Positions 53,818 to 63,139 of a stretch of 64,000 nucleotides of DNA are shown here, piece by piece. Position 1 is the first letter of the stretch, and each line of letters starts with the position of its first letter. The position numbers and the translations under genes were made by a program. The notes beneath the pieces are model-generated. The model saw nothing but the letters and a program-made list of their open reading frames with translations. It was not told where the DNA came from and searched no databases. Source of the stretch: Hoyosella altamirensis. GTDB taxonomy: Bacteria > Actinomycetota > Actinomycetes > Mycobacteriales > Mycobacteriaceae. Where the stretch lies: the NCBI RefSeq assembly GCF_014191505.1, contig NZ_JACHWS010000001.1:124001-188000 (forward strand), read 5' to 3'.

Positions 53818-54750
53818 TCACGTGCGGCGAGATGCCTGGGGCGTGATCTGTGACGTCACCATCGCGGCGAGTGCGATTACGAAACCGAGCGTTTGCCATG
53901 ACGTGAGCGTCTGTCCCAGAAGAAAGAGCCCCGCGAGTGTGGCGGTCATCGGGTTGGCCAATCCGAGGAACACAACCGACGTTGACGGAAGCCGTTCGAT
54001 ACCCCTGAACCAGAACACGTAGGCGAGAGCCCCGCCGACAAGGGTAAGATAGGTGTACCCGAGCATGTTCGCCCCGCTGAGTGACGGTGGGAGGCCTTCG
54101 AAGACCAGCGCCACGGGAATGAGCATCACCCCACCGATCGTCATCTGCCAGCCAGCTATCGAGAGCATGGACGTACCCTCGGGCCGGCCCCACCTCTTCG
54201 CAAGCACGATGGCGGTGCCCATCATGGTGATTCCGGTGACCTGCGCGATGATGCCCAGGGGATCGAGCGTCGCAGAAGCGGTGAGTACCAGCAGTCCGAC
54301 GCCAACGACTCCCGCTAGTGCAGCACCCAGCGCCCATCCTGATGGCCGGGCCCTGAGTACGAAGTAAGCGACCGCGAGGACCACGAGCGGCTGCACGGCG
54401 GCAATCGTCGCCGCAACGCCGCCGGGAAGCCGGTACGCGGCGAAGAACAACAAAGGGAAGAACGCGCCAAAGTTGAGAGTCCCCAGTACGGCGGCTTTCC
54501 ACCACCAGTCCCCGCGCGGCAGCTGTCGGGTGATCGCCAGGAGCAGCACGCCCGCCGGCAGTGCGCGGAGCAGCGACGCGAGCAGGGGGCGATCTGGTGG
54601 CAGCAGCTCAGTCGTGACGACGTAGGTCGTACCCCAGGTGACCGGGGCGATGAGTGTCAGCAGAATATCCGTCGGTCGTGCACGACTGTGCTTTGGTGGT
54701 GCGACCGGTCTTGCGCGCGCAGTGGCCATCTCAGTGGAACACTTTCTCAT
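53818..54750 (-). CDS. EamA/DMT superfamily transporter
   Basis: 310 aa with ten TM helices in two EamA repeats (APVTWGTTYVVTTELL; LTLVGGALAYVFWFRG). Probably exports amino acids or other metabolites or drugs. Divergent from a MarR regulator with two palindromic sites between, so probably MarR-repressed. ATG 54750. Confidence 0.87.
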   Translation of the reverse strand: MRKCSTEMATARARPVAPPKHSRARPTDILLTLIAPVTWGTTYVVTTELLPPDRPLLASLLRALPAGVLLLAITRQLPRGDWWWKAAVLGTLNFGAFFPLLFFAAYRLPGGVAATIAAVQPLVVLAVAYFVLRARPSGWALGAALAGVVGVGLLVLTASATLDPLGIIAQVTGITMMGTAIVLAKRWGRPEGTSMLSIAGWQMTIGGVMLIPVALVFEGLPPSLSGANMLGYTYLTLVGGALAYVFWFRGIERLPSTSVVFLGLANPMTATLAGLFLLGQTLTSWQTLGFVIALAAMVTSQITPQASRRT

Positions 54751-54753
54751 TTA

Positions 54754-54767
54754 TCTCAACATTGAGA
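54754..54767. promoter_or_regulatory. MarR-type operator 1
   Basis: Palindrome TCTCAA-CA-TTGAGA, 4 nt upstream of the EamA gene start. Confidence 0.55.
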
Positions 54768-54804
54768 CAAACTGTCCGCTGATAATCTCTTAATGTCAAC
54801 TAGA

Positions 54805-54814
54805 TCAATATTGA
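54805..54814. promoter_or_regulatory. MarR-type operator 2
   Basis: Palindrome TCAATATTGA (flanked by GAT on the left and GAT on the right), centred 49 bp from operator 1 and 29 nt upstream of the MarR start. Shares the TCAA/TTGA half-sites with operator 1. Confidence 0.55.
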
Positions 54815-54842
54815 GATACCTTCACAAATTTCTTGAGGGGCC

Positions 54843-55394
54843 ATGTCAGACACCGATGCAACGGATGCCACGGATGCGATTGACGAACTGGTGGGGCAGT
54901 GGCGCGCGCGCCTCGACCGCGATGGCCGTGAACAAACCCACTTCGGCGACCTTAGCGTCGTGGGCACTGGCGCACGCCTGACTCGCGCCGCCCAGCATTT
55001 CGGTAAACATGTGCGTGCTTTGCACGCGAAATACGATCTGGAGTGGTGGGAGTTCGACGTTCTCGCGACGCTCTACAGAGCGGCAGACCCTGGAGGCTTA
55101 TCAGGAAAGGCGCTGATCCGTGCGATGCTTCTTACGTCTGGTGCAATCACCAATCGAGTCGATCGCCTAGTCACGCGCGGCTTCGTCGAGCGCCGTACCG
55201 ATCCCGCGGATCGCAGGTCAATGCTCGTCGGTTTGACAGACACGGGACGCCGGAAAGTGGAAGCGGTCATGCCAGCACACGTCGCAAATGAGGAAGCACT
55301 GTTCAGCGCGCTTACCGCCGTGGAACGCGTGCAACTGGACGCAATCCTGCGAAAGTTTCTGATCGCACGGGATGACACGACGCTTTCGCCCTAA
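54843..55394 (+). CDS. MarR family transcriptional regulator
   Basis: 183-aa winged-helix repressor. HTH and wing: GLSGKALIRAMLLTSGAITN, RVDRLVTRGFVERRTDPADR. The N-terminal extension of ~35 residues (acidic DTDATDATDA) is unusual. Start ATG with GAGGGG upstream. Divergent from the EamA gene with two operators between. Followed by a bidirectional terminator. Confidence 0.89.
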   Translation: MSDTDATDATDAIDELVGQWRARLDRDGREQTHFGDLSVVGTGARLTRAAQHFGKHVRALHAKYDLEWWEFDVLATLYRAADPGGLSGKALIRAMLLTSGAITNRVDRLVTRGFVERRTDPADRRSMLVGLTDTGRRKVEAVMPAHVANEEALFSALTAVERVQLDAILRKFLIARDDTTLSP

Positions 55395-55402
55395 GACAGA
55401 AT

Positions 55403-55436
55403 TCGGGTGCATGACGCGACTGCGTCATGCACCCGA
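55403..55436. terminator. Bidirectional hairpin between MarR and eda
   Basis: 15-bp perfect stem (TCGGGTGCATGACGC at 55403-55417, complement at 55422-55436) with a GACT loop, in the 71-bp gap between convergent genes. Short A/T flanks only. Confidence 0.75.
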
Positions 55437-55465
55437 TTCCTGGCTAGTCGGGAAAAGCCAGGTTC

Positions 55466-56131
55466 TCAGCCCGCCATGCTCGACGCCTGGGCTGCGAGTT
55501 CGGTGATCCTCGCCCAGTCACCATTCGCGACGGCGTTCTTCGGAGCCAGCCACGTACCGCCGACACAACCCACATTCGGCAAAGCCAGGTAGTCACGGGC
55601 GGTGAGCGGCGTGATTCCGCCGGTCGGGCAGAAGCGAACCTGAGGCAGTGGCCCGGCCACGGAACTCAGATAAGCGTGCCCGCCTGCGGCTTTAGCGGGG
55701 AAGAACTTCATCTCCGTGATGCCACGGTCGAGCAGCGTCATCATCTCGGACAGCGTCGAGACACCCGGCAGGTGCGGCACACCACTGTCACTCATCGCGG
55801 CGAGCAGCCGAGATGTGCTACCGGGGCTGACAAGGAACTGGGACCCTGCATTGACGGCGTTGCGGACGTCTGCCGGGTTGAGAATGGTGCCCGCACCGAC
55901 GAGCATCTCAGGCACCTCCGCTGCGATGCGCTCAATTCCTGGTAGCGCAGCCTCCGAGCGGAGTGTCACCTCAATCGTTCCGATACCGCCGTCGATAAGG
56001 GCGCGCGAGAGCGGCACCGCCTCGTCCGGATGGTTGAGGACAACCACCGGGATGACGGGGGAGATGTCGAGCAAGCTCACGGAGGGGGGTGTTCCCAGGG
56101 AGGGCATCGTGGGTGTCGATGGCACGGTCAT
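55466..56131 (-). CDS. eda: 2-dehydro-3-deoxy-6-phosphogluconate (KDPG) aldolase
   Basis: 221-aa class I aldolase; cleaves KDPG to pyruvate and glyceraldehyde-3-phosphate, last step of the Entner-Doudoroff route. Schiff-base lysine in MKFFPAKAAGG, catalytic Glu in IEVTLRS, phosphate site CPTGGI. An extra ~20 residues precede the barrel. Overlaps glk by 4 nt. Last gene of the zwf-edd-glk-eda operon. Confidence 0.93.
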   Translation of the reverse strand: MTVPSTPTMPSLGTPPSVSLLDISPVIPVVVLNHPDEAVPLSRALIDGGIGTIEVTLRSEAALPGIERIAAEVPEMLVGAGTILNPADVRNAVNAGSQFLVSPGSTSRLLAAMSDSGVPHLPGVSTLSEMMTLLDRGITEMKFFPAKAAGGHAYLSSVAGPLPQVRFCPTGGITPLTARDYLALPNVGCVGGTWLAPKNAVANGDWARITELAAQASSMAG

Positions 56132-57147
56132 ACCAGGGCTCCTTCAGAGGTGGTGGGGGTCAGTTCCTGAGCCAGCCACTGGGTTATCCACTGGGCTGCG
56201 CCAAGTAGTGCAGGTGAGTCCGCAATGATCAGTTCGGTGGAGATCGCGGACACGTATCCCGTCATGGGGGCTTTGTTTTCAAATCGCGCACGGAACTCGC
56301 TGTTCTGGAGAACGTCACGCATTCTCGGGAGAATCCCGCCGCCGATCAGTACCCCGCCGCGCGCACCCATGGTGAGCGCGACGTTGCCAGCAAAGTTTCC
56401 CAGCATTGCGCAGAATACCTGGAGTGTCTCCACACAGATAGGGTCTGCTCCCGATCTGCCGCGTGTACACACGTCCGCAGGCGAGATGATGACCGACTCA
56501 GCACCCCTGATTGCCGCGATGCAGTGATACAGCCGGGTCAGGCCAACACCGCACAGCACGGTTTCAGCGCTGACGCGGCCGAACCGGCGTCGGAGCAGTG
56601 CGGCGATCTGTGCCTCGAGGTCCGTCTCGACCGGGAGGGTGACGTGGCCGCCTTCGGTGGCGAGGGGAATCCACATGCCCTGATGCGGCACGATGCCTGA
56701 TACACCAAGACCTGTCCCGGGTCCGATTACAGCGACGGGGAGGTTCGTGTTGCGTTCGCCGCCGCCGAGCGGGACGACCGCGTTGTGGTCGAGATACGGC
56801 ACCGCGAGAGCGAGCGCGCTGAAGTCATTGACTAGCCCGAGGTGCCCAAAACTCAGCGCTTGTTTCGTCGCGTTGACAGAGAAATCCCAGGATGCGTTCG
56901 TCAGCCGGAAGCGGTCACCGCTGACGGGACCCGCGACTGCCACGCCTCCCACCGTGGGGCGGCCTACGCCGCTGGTTGTCGCCATGTACGCCTCGATTGC
57001 GGAGGCGAGGTCCGGGTAGTCCGCCCCAACAAGGCTTTTGACCTGATGGGGACGTCCGCCGGGCTCAGTGACGACACCGAACCGCGCGTTGGTACCGCCG
57101 ATATCGGCTACGAGCCAGGGGGATTCGATGGAAGGGATCGAGGTCAT
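56128..57147 (-). CDS. glk: Glucokinase (Glk, bacterial hexokinase type)
   Basis: 339-aa ATP-glucokinase. Phosphate-binding [13 protein letters not shown], catalytic Asp in [18 protein letters not shown] and glucose-binding GPGTGLGVS. It lacks the CxCGxxGC zinc motif of ROK glucokinases, so it belongs to the E. coli Glk group, unusual in Actinobacteria. Overlaps edd and eda by 4 nt each. Confidence 0.9.
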   Translation of the reverse strand: MTSIPSIESPWLVADIGGTNARFGVVTEPGGRPHQVKSLVGADYPDLASAIEAYMATTSGVGRPTVGGVAVAGPVSGDRFRLTNASWDFSVNATKQALSFGHLGLVNDFSALALAVPYLDHNAVVPLGGGERNTNLPVAVIGPGTGLGVSGIVPHQGMWIPLATEGGHVTLPVETDLEAQIAALLRRRFGRVSAETVLCGVGLTRLYHCIAAIRGAESVIISPADVCTRGRSGADPICVETLQVFCAMLGNFAGNVALTMGARGGVLIGGGILPRMRDVLQNSEFRARFENKAPMTGYVSAISTELIIADSPALLGAAQWITQWLAQELTPTTSEGALV

Positions 57148-58997
57148 AGGGCTGCTCCAAAAACACTAGCTCCACGATCAGCTGTCCCCACTGCACCTCG
57201 AAGGGCGGCGAAGAGTTCTCGCCCGGTTCCGAAGGTCGTGCTGTCGGCCAATTCGGCGGGCAAGCGCTGATCAAAATCTTCTGCGAGAACGGTGATCGTG
57301 CCGGCTTCCGCATCGAGTTCGACAACATCTCCGTCGCGCACTCGTGCAATTGGGCCACCCGCTGCAGCTTCAGGTGTGACGTGAATTGCTGCGGGGATCT
57401 TTCCCGAAGCTCCGGACATCCGGCCGTCGGTGACGAGCGCGACCGCGAATCCACGGTCCTGCAGAACGCCGAGCGTTGGCGTGAGCTTGTGGAGTTCCGG
57501 CATGCCGTTTGCCTGCGGCCCCTGGAACCGGATCACTGCTATGAAGTCTTTCTCAAGTTCGCCCGCCTTGAACGCCGTGAGGAAATCGTCTTGATCGTCG
57601 AACACCACAGCGGGCGCCTTGACTACCCGGTGCTCTGCTTTGACGGCCGAGACCTTGATGACGCTCTTGCCGAGGTTGCCGGTGAGCATTCGCAAACCGC
57701 CGTCAGGCGAGAAGGGGTCACCTGCACTTCGAAGGACCTGCTTGTCGAGACTGTCCCGCGGTCCCTCCCGCCATGTCAGCGTTCCCTCTTCCAGCGTGGG
57801 CTCACTGCGGTAACGCGCTTCAAGCCCCCCTCCGGCGACAGTCTTGACGTCCGCGTGGAGCAGGCCTGCATCAAGCAACTCACCAATCAGGTACGGCATG
57901 CCGCCCGCGGCGTGGAAATGATTCACGTCCGCGCTGCCGTTGGGGTAAATCCGGGAGAGCAGCGGAACCACATCGGATAATGCGCTGAAATCGTCCCAGC
58001 GCAGATCGATCCCAGCAGCTGCGGCCATCGCGACAAGATGCATCGTGTGATTGGTCGAGCCGCCCGTAGCGAGGAGGGCGACCACACCATTGACAACGGC
58101 GCGCTCGTCGACGACCTCGCCGATCGGTGTGAACTCGTCACCCCCCGCGGTGAGTTTGACAACCCGTTTCGCGGCCGCCTCGGTCAGCGCGTCGCGCAGC
58201 GGGGTGCCCGGGTTCACGAAACTTGCGCCAGGCAGGTGCAGGCCCATGACCTCCATCAGCAGCTGGTTCGAGTTGGCGGTGCCGAAGAACGTGCAGGTGC
58301 CTTCACCGTGGTACGACTGAGCCTCGGCTTCGAGCAGCGCCTCGCGGCCGACCTTGCCTTCCGCGTAAAGCTGCCGCACACGTGCTTTCTCTGTGTTCGG
58401 AAGGCCAGACGTCATTGGTCCGGCGGGCACGAAGATCGTCGGCAGATGACCGAAGGAGAGCGCTCCGATCACGAGGCCGGGCACGATCTTGTCGCAGACG
58501 CCGAGCATGAGCGCCCCATCGAACATGTCATGTGACAACGCGATCGCAGCGGACATTGCGATGACGTCGCGGCTGAAGAGTGACAACTCCATGCCCGCGC
58601 GTCCTTGAGTGACGCCGTCGCACATGGCAGGCACGCCACCGGCGAACTGGGCGATGCCGCCACCATCGATCACTGCTTCTTTGATCCGCCGCGGGTACGA
58701 CTCGAAAGGCTTATGTGCCGACAGCATGTCGTTGTACGAGGACACGATGGCGATGTTCGGCTTGAAGCTGCGCCGAAGCAGGTCCTTGCCAACTGGCTCA
58801 ACCGCGGCGAAACCATGGGCGAGGTTGGTGCACCCGAGCTTCCCGCGCGCAGGCCCTTGTGAGGCGGCGGCGCGGATACGCTCAAGGTATGCGGTCCGGG
58901 TGTCCCGGCTGCGCTCAGCGATGCGTTCGGTGACAGCGGTAACTGTCGGATTGATGGGTGTGTTGTTGATCGGGGTGGTGTCAACAGTCAAGGTCAT
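57144..58997 (-). CDS. edd: 6-phosphogluconate dehydratase
   Basis: 617-aa Fe-S dehydratase (IlvD/Edd family) forming KDPG from 6-phosphogluconate. Cluster cysteines: [18 protein letters not shown] and the C in [15 protein letters not shown]; catalytic-loop [18 protein letters not shown] 58997 overlaps the zwf stop (ATGA). The N-terminal extension in the longer frame is antisense of nothing known and rejected. Substrate assignment follows from the operon. Confidence 0.94.
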   Translation of the reverse strand: MTLTVDTTPINNTPINPTVTAVTERIAERSRDTRTAYLERIRAAASQGPARGKLGCTNLAHGFAAVEPVGKDLLRRSFKPNIAIVSSYNDMLSAHKPFESYPRRIKEAVIDGGGIAQFAGGVPAMCDGVTQGRAGMELSLFSRDVIAMSAAIALSHDMFDGALMLGVCDKIVPGLVIGALSFGHLPTIFVPAGPMTSGLPNTEKARVRQLYAEGKVGREALLEAEAQSYHGEGTCTFFGTANSNQLLMEVMGLHLPGASFVNPGTPLRDALTEAAAKRVVKLTAGGDEFTPIGEVVDERAVVNGVVALLATGGSTNHTMHLVAMAAAAGIDLRWDDFSALSDVVPLLSRIYPNGSADVNHFHAAGGMPYLIGELLDAGLLHADVKTVAGGGLEARYRSEPTLEEGTLTWREGPRDSLDKQVLRSAGDPFSPDGGLRMLTGNLGKSVIKVSAVKAEHRVVKAPAVVFDDQDDFLTAFKAGELEKDFIAVIRFQGPQANGMPELHKLTPTLGVLQDRGFAVALVTDGRMSGASGKIPAAIHVTPEAAAGGPIARVRDGDVVELDAEAGTITVLAEDFDQRLPAELADSTTFGTGRELFAALRGAVGTADRGASVFGAAL

Positions 58998-60469
58998 TCC
59001 TCGTCGTTCCAGGTACGGCCGTCCCGCTCGATCAGAGCGGTTGCGGCAGCCGGGCCGTGGCTGCCGGAGGCGTAGCGCTTGGGCAGGTGCTGTGATTCTT
59101 GCCAGGCGGTGAGGATGGGCTCCGCCCACTCCCATGCCGCTTCCACCTCGTCACGACGCATGAAGAGCATGGGATTGCCACGCACGACGTCCATCAGCAG
59201 GCGTTCGTACGCGTCGGGCAGCCGCTCGTCGAAGGTTTCGGCGAAGCTCAGATTCAGAGGTACTTCGCGCAGCCGCAATCCACCTGGACCAGGAGCTTTG
59301 GTGACAAGGTGCAGGCGGACGGCTTCATCGGGCTGCAGGCGGATGACTAGGCGGTTCGGCGGGATCATCTCGTCATCAATGGCGGGGAAGATCGAATGCG
59401 GTACCGACTTGAACTGCACGACGATTTCGGAGGCGCGACGGTCAAGGCGTTTCCCGGTGCGCAGATAGAACGGCACGCCCGCCCAGCGCCAGCTGTTTAC
59501 CTCAGCTTTCAGGGCGACATAGGTCTCCGTGTTGCTGGGCTGCCCTTCGAGTTCCTCGGAGTAGCCGGGGACGGACTGGCCGTCGATGCTGCCGGGGGCG
59601 TACTGCCCGCGCACTGTATTGCGGTGAACATTGTGCCCAGTCAGGGGCTTGAGCGCCTGCAGGACCTTCAGCTTTTCGTCGCGCACAGAGTCACGGTCGT
59701 AGTGGTTCGGCGGCTCCATCGCGACCAGGCAGAGGAGCTGCAGCATGTGGTTCTGCACCATGTCGCGAAGCGCGCCGGAACCGTCGTAGTAGCCGATGCG
59801 GTTGCCCACGCCGACTGTCTCGCTCACGGTGATCTGAACGTGGTCGATTGCGGCCGAGCGCCACAGTGGTTCGAGCAGGGTGTTCGCGAACCTCAGAACC
59901 AGCAGGTTCTGGACGGTTTCCTTACCCAGGTAGTGGTCGATGCGGAAGATCTGCTCTTCCGAGAAAACGGCACCCACCTCGTCGTTGATCTGCTGAGCCG
60001 AGGCGAGGTCTGTGCCGATGGGCTTTTCGAGAACGACGCGGGACTGGGGGCTGACCAGACCGTTGTCTTGCAGCCGGTGGCAAATGCCACCGAAGAGTTT
60101 TGGGGCGCTCGCGAGGTAGTACACGCGGACGCGGTCCTCTGCTGCGGTAAGGAGATCGGCGAGCTCTACCCATGGCTCCGCGGACGTGACGTCGAGGGTG
60201 ACGTGATGAAGCCGCGTCAGGAAGGCGTTGACGGTCTCGGGGTCGTAGGTGTCTTTCGGCAGGAAGTGCGGCAGCTCAGCGGCAACCTTGTCCCGGTATC
60301 CCGGTCCGTCAAGACCCGCGCGGGACACGGCGATGATTCGTGAGTCGCTGGTGAGCTGGCCATCGCGATCGCGCTGGTAGAGCGACGGGATGAGCTTGCG
60401 CATGGCCAGGTCACCGGTGCCGCCGAATACGACGATGTCGCACGTGTCGACCTGTTGCGTGGTGAGCAT
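58994..60469 (-). CDS. zwf: Glucose-6-phosphate 1-dehydrogenase
   Basis: 491 aa; oxidises glucose-6-phosphate to 6-phosphogluconolactone with NAD(P)+. Coenzyme motif [11 protein letters not shown] (22-32), active-site [27 protein letters not shown]. Start ATG 60469 with GGAG SD at 7-nt spacing; a start at 60484 is less likely. First gene of the operon. No 6-phosphogluconolactonase gene is linked. Confidence 0.95.
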   Translation of the reverse strand: MLTTQQVDTCDIVVFGGTGDLAMRKLIPSLYQRDRDGQLTSDSRIIAVSRAGLDGPGYRDKVAAELPHFLPKDTYDPETVNAFLTRLHHVTLDVTSAEPWVELADLLTAAEDRVRVYYLASAPKLFGGICHRLQDNGLVSPQSRVVLEKPIGTDLASAQQINDEVGAVFSEEQIFRIDHYLGKETVQNLLVLRFANTLLEPLWRSAAIDHVQITVSETVGVGNRIGYYDGSGALRDMVQNHMLQLLCLVAMEPPNHYDRDSVRDEKLKVLQALKPLTGHNVHRNTVRGQYAPGSIDGQSVPGYSEELEGQPSNTETYVALKAEVNSWRWAGVPFYLRTGKRLDRRASEIVVQFKSVPHSIFPAIDDEMIPPNRLVIRLQPDEAVRLHLVTKAPGPGGLRLREVPLNLSFAETFDERLPDAYERLLMDVVRGNPMLFMRRDEVEAAWEWAEPILTAWQESQHLPKRYASGSHGPAAATALIERDGRTWNDEE

Positions 60470-60540
60470 TTTAGGGCTCCTCAATTGCCACTGATTGTGA
60501 GGGGGCGCACATCACGTTACAGGACTTAGGTATGATGTGG

Positions 60541-60572
60541 CTAGTACTTATGTATTTCTTGTACATTACTAG
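60541..60572. promoter_or_regulatory. Inverted repeat between zwf and the ROK regulator
   Basis: CTAGTA-CTT-ATGTA (60541-60554) pairs with TACATTACTAG (60562-60572), one arm with a 3-nt insertion. It lies 72 nt from the zwf start and 129 nt from the ROK start in an AT-rich patch, the best candidate for the ROK binding site. Confidence 0.4.
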
Positions 60573-60700
60573 GAAAGCTTACGCCTCTACCGCCCGTAGT
60601 GACGCGAAGCAGGCCGGAAACTCAGTTCCGCCCATCGGCGACCGCAATACGGGTACTGAGCGGGAAACGGTTAACGTAGTGACGACGAAGGGAGCAGGAG

Positions 60701-61882
60701 GTGAAGGAGCTGCTGTCCGTAGTGCCGGGCGCGACCGCGGGGGAGATTCTGGCGCTTCTGCGTAGACGCGGCCCCCTGACGCGCAGCGATATCGGCCGCC
60801 TCACCGGGCACTCCCGGACCGCTGTGACTGCGAGGGTTGATCAGCTGCTCGCCAGCGGCCTTGTTGTTGAGCGCGCGGACGGGGGCTCAACTGGCGGGCG
60901 CCCTCCGGTGCGCCTAGAACTCAACGCGGACGGCGGCGTCGTCCTCGCAGGTGCGCTCGGTGCCAGCCGCACGATCGTCGCGGTATGCGACCTCGGAGGG
61001 AAGCCCCTCGCGGAAGCTGAGCTCATGGTGGACCTCACCGACGGTCCCGATGCGGTTCTTGGTGCAGCGGTCGCCCGATTCGAACGGCTGCTGGCTGACA
61101 ACGGGTTCAGTCGAGACAACGTACGGGGAATTGGCCTGAGCGTGCCTGGTGCGATCGACGTTGTCACCGGCCGAAGCGTGAGCCCGCCCGTCCAGCAAGG
61201 GTGGGGTGACGTGCCCTTCCCGGATTACTTCACGGCCAAGTTCCCGGTGCCGATCACTGTCGACAACGACGTCAACGCTTTGGCGCTCGAGCAGCGGCGC
61301 CGCCACCCTGATGTCGACGACCTCATCATCATCAAAGCCTCCACGGGCATCGGTGCCGGCCTGATCTGCCGTGGTTCACTCATTCGCGGTGCGGTGGGCG
61401 CGGCGGGCGAAATCGGCCACGTCAAGGTCAGCAATGGTGGCGGGGCACTCTGCAGATGTGGAGGCATCGATTGTCTCGAAGCAGTCGCGGCCGGGTGGGC
61501 GCTCGCACCGAGAATGGCAGCTGCGGGGCTTCCGGTGACTCGCACCCTGGACATCGCGGACCTCGCGCGTGCGGGGGATCCGACGGCGGTGCGAATGATC
61601 CGCGAGGCAGGCCGTCATATCGGTGAGGTCGCTGCAGGTCTGATCAATCTTCTCAATCCAGAATTGCTCTTCGTTGATGGTGACCTTGCGTATGCGGCTG
61701 AGCCGCTGATCGCGGGAATGCGCGAAGTCATCTATCAGCGCGCGACCGCGATGGCCACGCGGAAACTGCGCATTGAGGCAAGCGATCTGCACGGTCAGGG
61801 TTCCGTGGCGGCATGCGCGACGATGATCCTCGACGACATTTTCTCACCGCGCGCGGTCGATTCGCTGCTAGCCGCCGCGTAG
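60701..61882 (+). CDS. ROK family transcriptional regulator
   Basis: 393 aa. N-terminal winged HTH (GPLTRSDIGRLTGHSRTAVT) plus a ROK sugar-kinase-like domain with zinc motif CRCGGIDCLEA, ASTGIGAGL and ITVDNDVNALALEQ. Typical repressor that senses a hexose or phosphohexose. Divergent from the Entner-Doudoroff operon, which it probably regulates. GTG start with AGCAGGAG SD. Confidence 0.9.
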   Translation: MKELLSVVPGATAGEILALLRRRGPLTRSDIGRLTGHSRTAVTARVDQLLASGLVVERADGGSTGGRPPVRLELNADGGVVLAGALGASRTIVAVCDLGGKPLAEAELMVDLTDGPDAVLGAAVARFERLLADNGFSRDNVRGIGLSVPGAIDVVTGRSVSPPVQQGWGDVPFPDYFTAKFPVPITVDNDVNALALEQRRRHPDVDDLIIIKASTGIGAGLICRGSLIRGAVGAAGEIGHVKVSNGGGALCRCGGIDCLEAVAAGWALAPRMAAAGLPVTRTLDIADLARAGDPTAVRMIREAGRHIGEVAAGLINLLNPELLFVDGDLAYAAEPLIAGMREVIYQRATAMATRKLRIEASDLHGQGSVAACATMILDDIFSPRAVDSLLAAA

Positions 61883-61913
61883 GTTCGGTGCAATCGGGGG
61901 CGGGCAAACTCAC

Positions 61914-61965
61914 GAGTAACAGGACAGCCTCAGTGAAAATGACGCATGCGTCTGTCCCGTTACTC
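61914..61965. terminator. Inverted repeat between ROK and LacI genes
   Basis: GAGTAACAGGACAG (61914-61927) pairs with CTGTCCCGTTACTC (61952-61965), 14 bp with one mismatch, 24-nt loop; overlaps the end of the convergent lacI gene by 6 nt. Bidirectional terminator candidate. Confidence 0.55.
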
Positions 61966-63021
61966 CTGAATCTGGCCGACTGGAGTCACCGGCGCTATTG
62001 AATCTCCCTCATGCAGCGGCATGGGGACAAGAACGTCTTTGCTCTCGCCGCCCTTCCTGACGGGCGCATCGAGCAGCGTGGTGACGGCTATTTTTCCGAG
62101 TTCGTAGTGGGGCAGGGCAACACTTGTCAGGCTGGGCCGAAGCCACGAAGCGAGGTCTGACGCATCGAACGACACGACAGAAACATCCTCAGGCACACGC
62201 ATACCGCGCTCTCCGAGCGCCTGGTAGGCGCCGAAAGCGAGGCGGTCATTGAGGCAAATGAGTGCCCGCGGCCGATGGCCGTCGCTAAGAAGTTCAGTTG
62301 TGGCCTTGTAGCCAAACGCGGGTTCGTACTCGCATTCATACGACAGGACGACTCCGGCGCCGTACGTCCGTAGTTCGTCTTCCACGCCGCGCATACGATT
62401 TACGCCTGCGTAAAGGCCGCCAGGCGTTTTGGGGATGTCGTGCCGCCCACCGATGACGTATATGCCGTTCAGGTGGCCCGCATCGGCCAGAGCCCGCGCT
62501 GCAGTGCGACCTCCCTGGTATTCGTCCGGGACTATTCGGGGGGAGCTGGAGGTCGGATCCAGGCAGTTGATGAGGACCGATTGCACCTTCGACAGCACCG
62601 CAGGCGCCTTCTGATAGCGCGTGAACATCGTCGCGTAAACGATTCCGTCTACTTGCCGATCGAGCATTTCGGAGATCAGATCGGCTTCCACTGCCTCGTT
62701 ACCAGCGGTTTCTGCGACGAATAGCAGATGGCCGTGCGCGAGTGCCGCATCGAGCGCACCATGAATGACCTCACCAGCGAAGGGAGTAGTGGCGATGGCG
62801 TCCGAGATCAGACCGATGGTGTGCGTCTTGCTGGTCCGGAGGCTGCGCGCGGTGAGGTTTGGACGGTAGCCGAGGTCGGCGGCGGCTTTGAGGACCTTTT
62901 GTTGCGCTGCCTCTGAGATTCGCATTTCGGCCCCGCGCCCGGACATGACGAACGACGCAGTGGAGCGCGAAACCCCAGCTCTCAGGGCGACGTTCGCAAG
63001 TGTCACACGGGGTGCGTTCAT
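61960..63021 (-). CDS. LacI family transcriptional regulator
   Basis: 353 aa. HTH TLANVALRAGVSRSTASFVM and hinge helix KVLKAAADLGYRPNLTARSL; sugar-binding core with NDRLAFGAYQALGERGMRVP and DVSVVSFDASDLASWLRPSL. Divergent from a GH13 gene with a LacI-type operator between, so likely regulates uptake or breakdown of an alpha-glucoside. Confidence 0.92.
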   Translation of the reverse strand: MNAPRVTLANVALRAGVSRSTASFVMSGRGAEMRISEAAQQKVLKAAADLGYRPNLTARSLRTSKTHTIGLISDAIATTPFAGEVIHGALDAALAHGHLLFVAETAGNEAVEADLISEMLDRQVDGIVYATMFTRYQKAPAVLSKVQSVLINCLDPTSSSPRIVPDEYQGGRTAARALADAGHLNGIYVIGGRHDIPKTPGGLYAGVNRMRGVEDELRTYGAGVVLSYECEYEPAFGYKATTELLSDGHRPRALICLNDRLAFGAYQALGERGMRVPEDVSVVSFDASDLASWLRPSLTSVALPHYELGKIAVTTLLDAPVRKGGESKDVLVPMPLHEGDSIAPVTPVGQIQE

Positions 63022-63081
63022 GTCTTTCCGACAGCTTTCGGCGAAGGGGTTGACAGTGATCCGACATGAGAAAGATACTCG

Positions 63082-63099
63082 AGCTAACTCGATTTAGCT
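63082..63099. promoter_or_regulatory. Candidate LacI operator
   Basis: AGCTAACTCGATTTAGCT: 18-bp palindrome with a central CG and a single mismatched pair, the architecture of LacI-family operators. 61 nt from the lacI start and 41 nt from the GH13 start. Confidence 0.6.
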
Positions 63100-63139
63100 A
63101 TGCTTCATCCAACCATGCAATCCTTGATCAGGAGGACAG

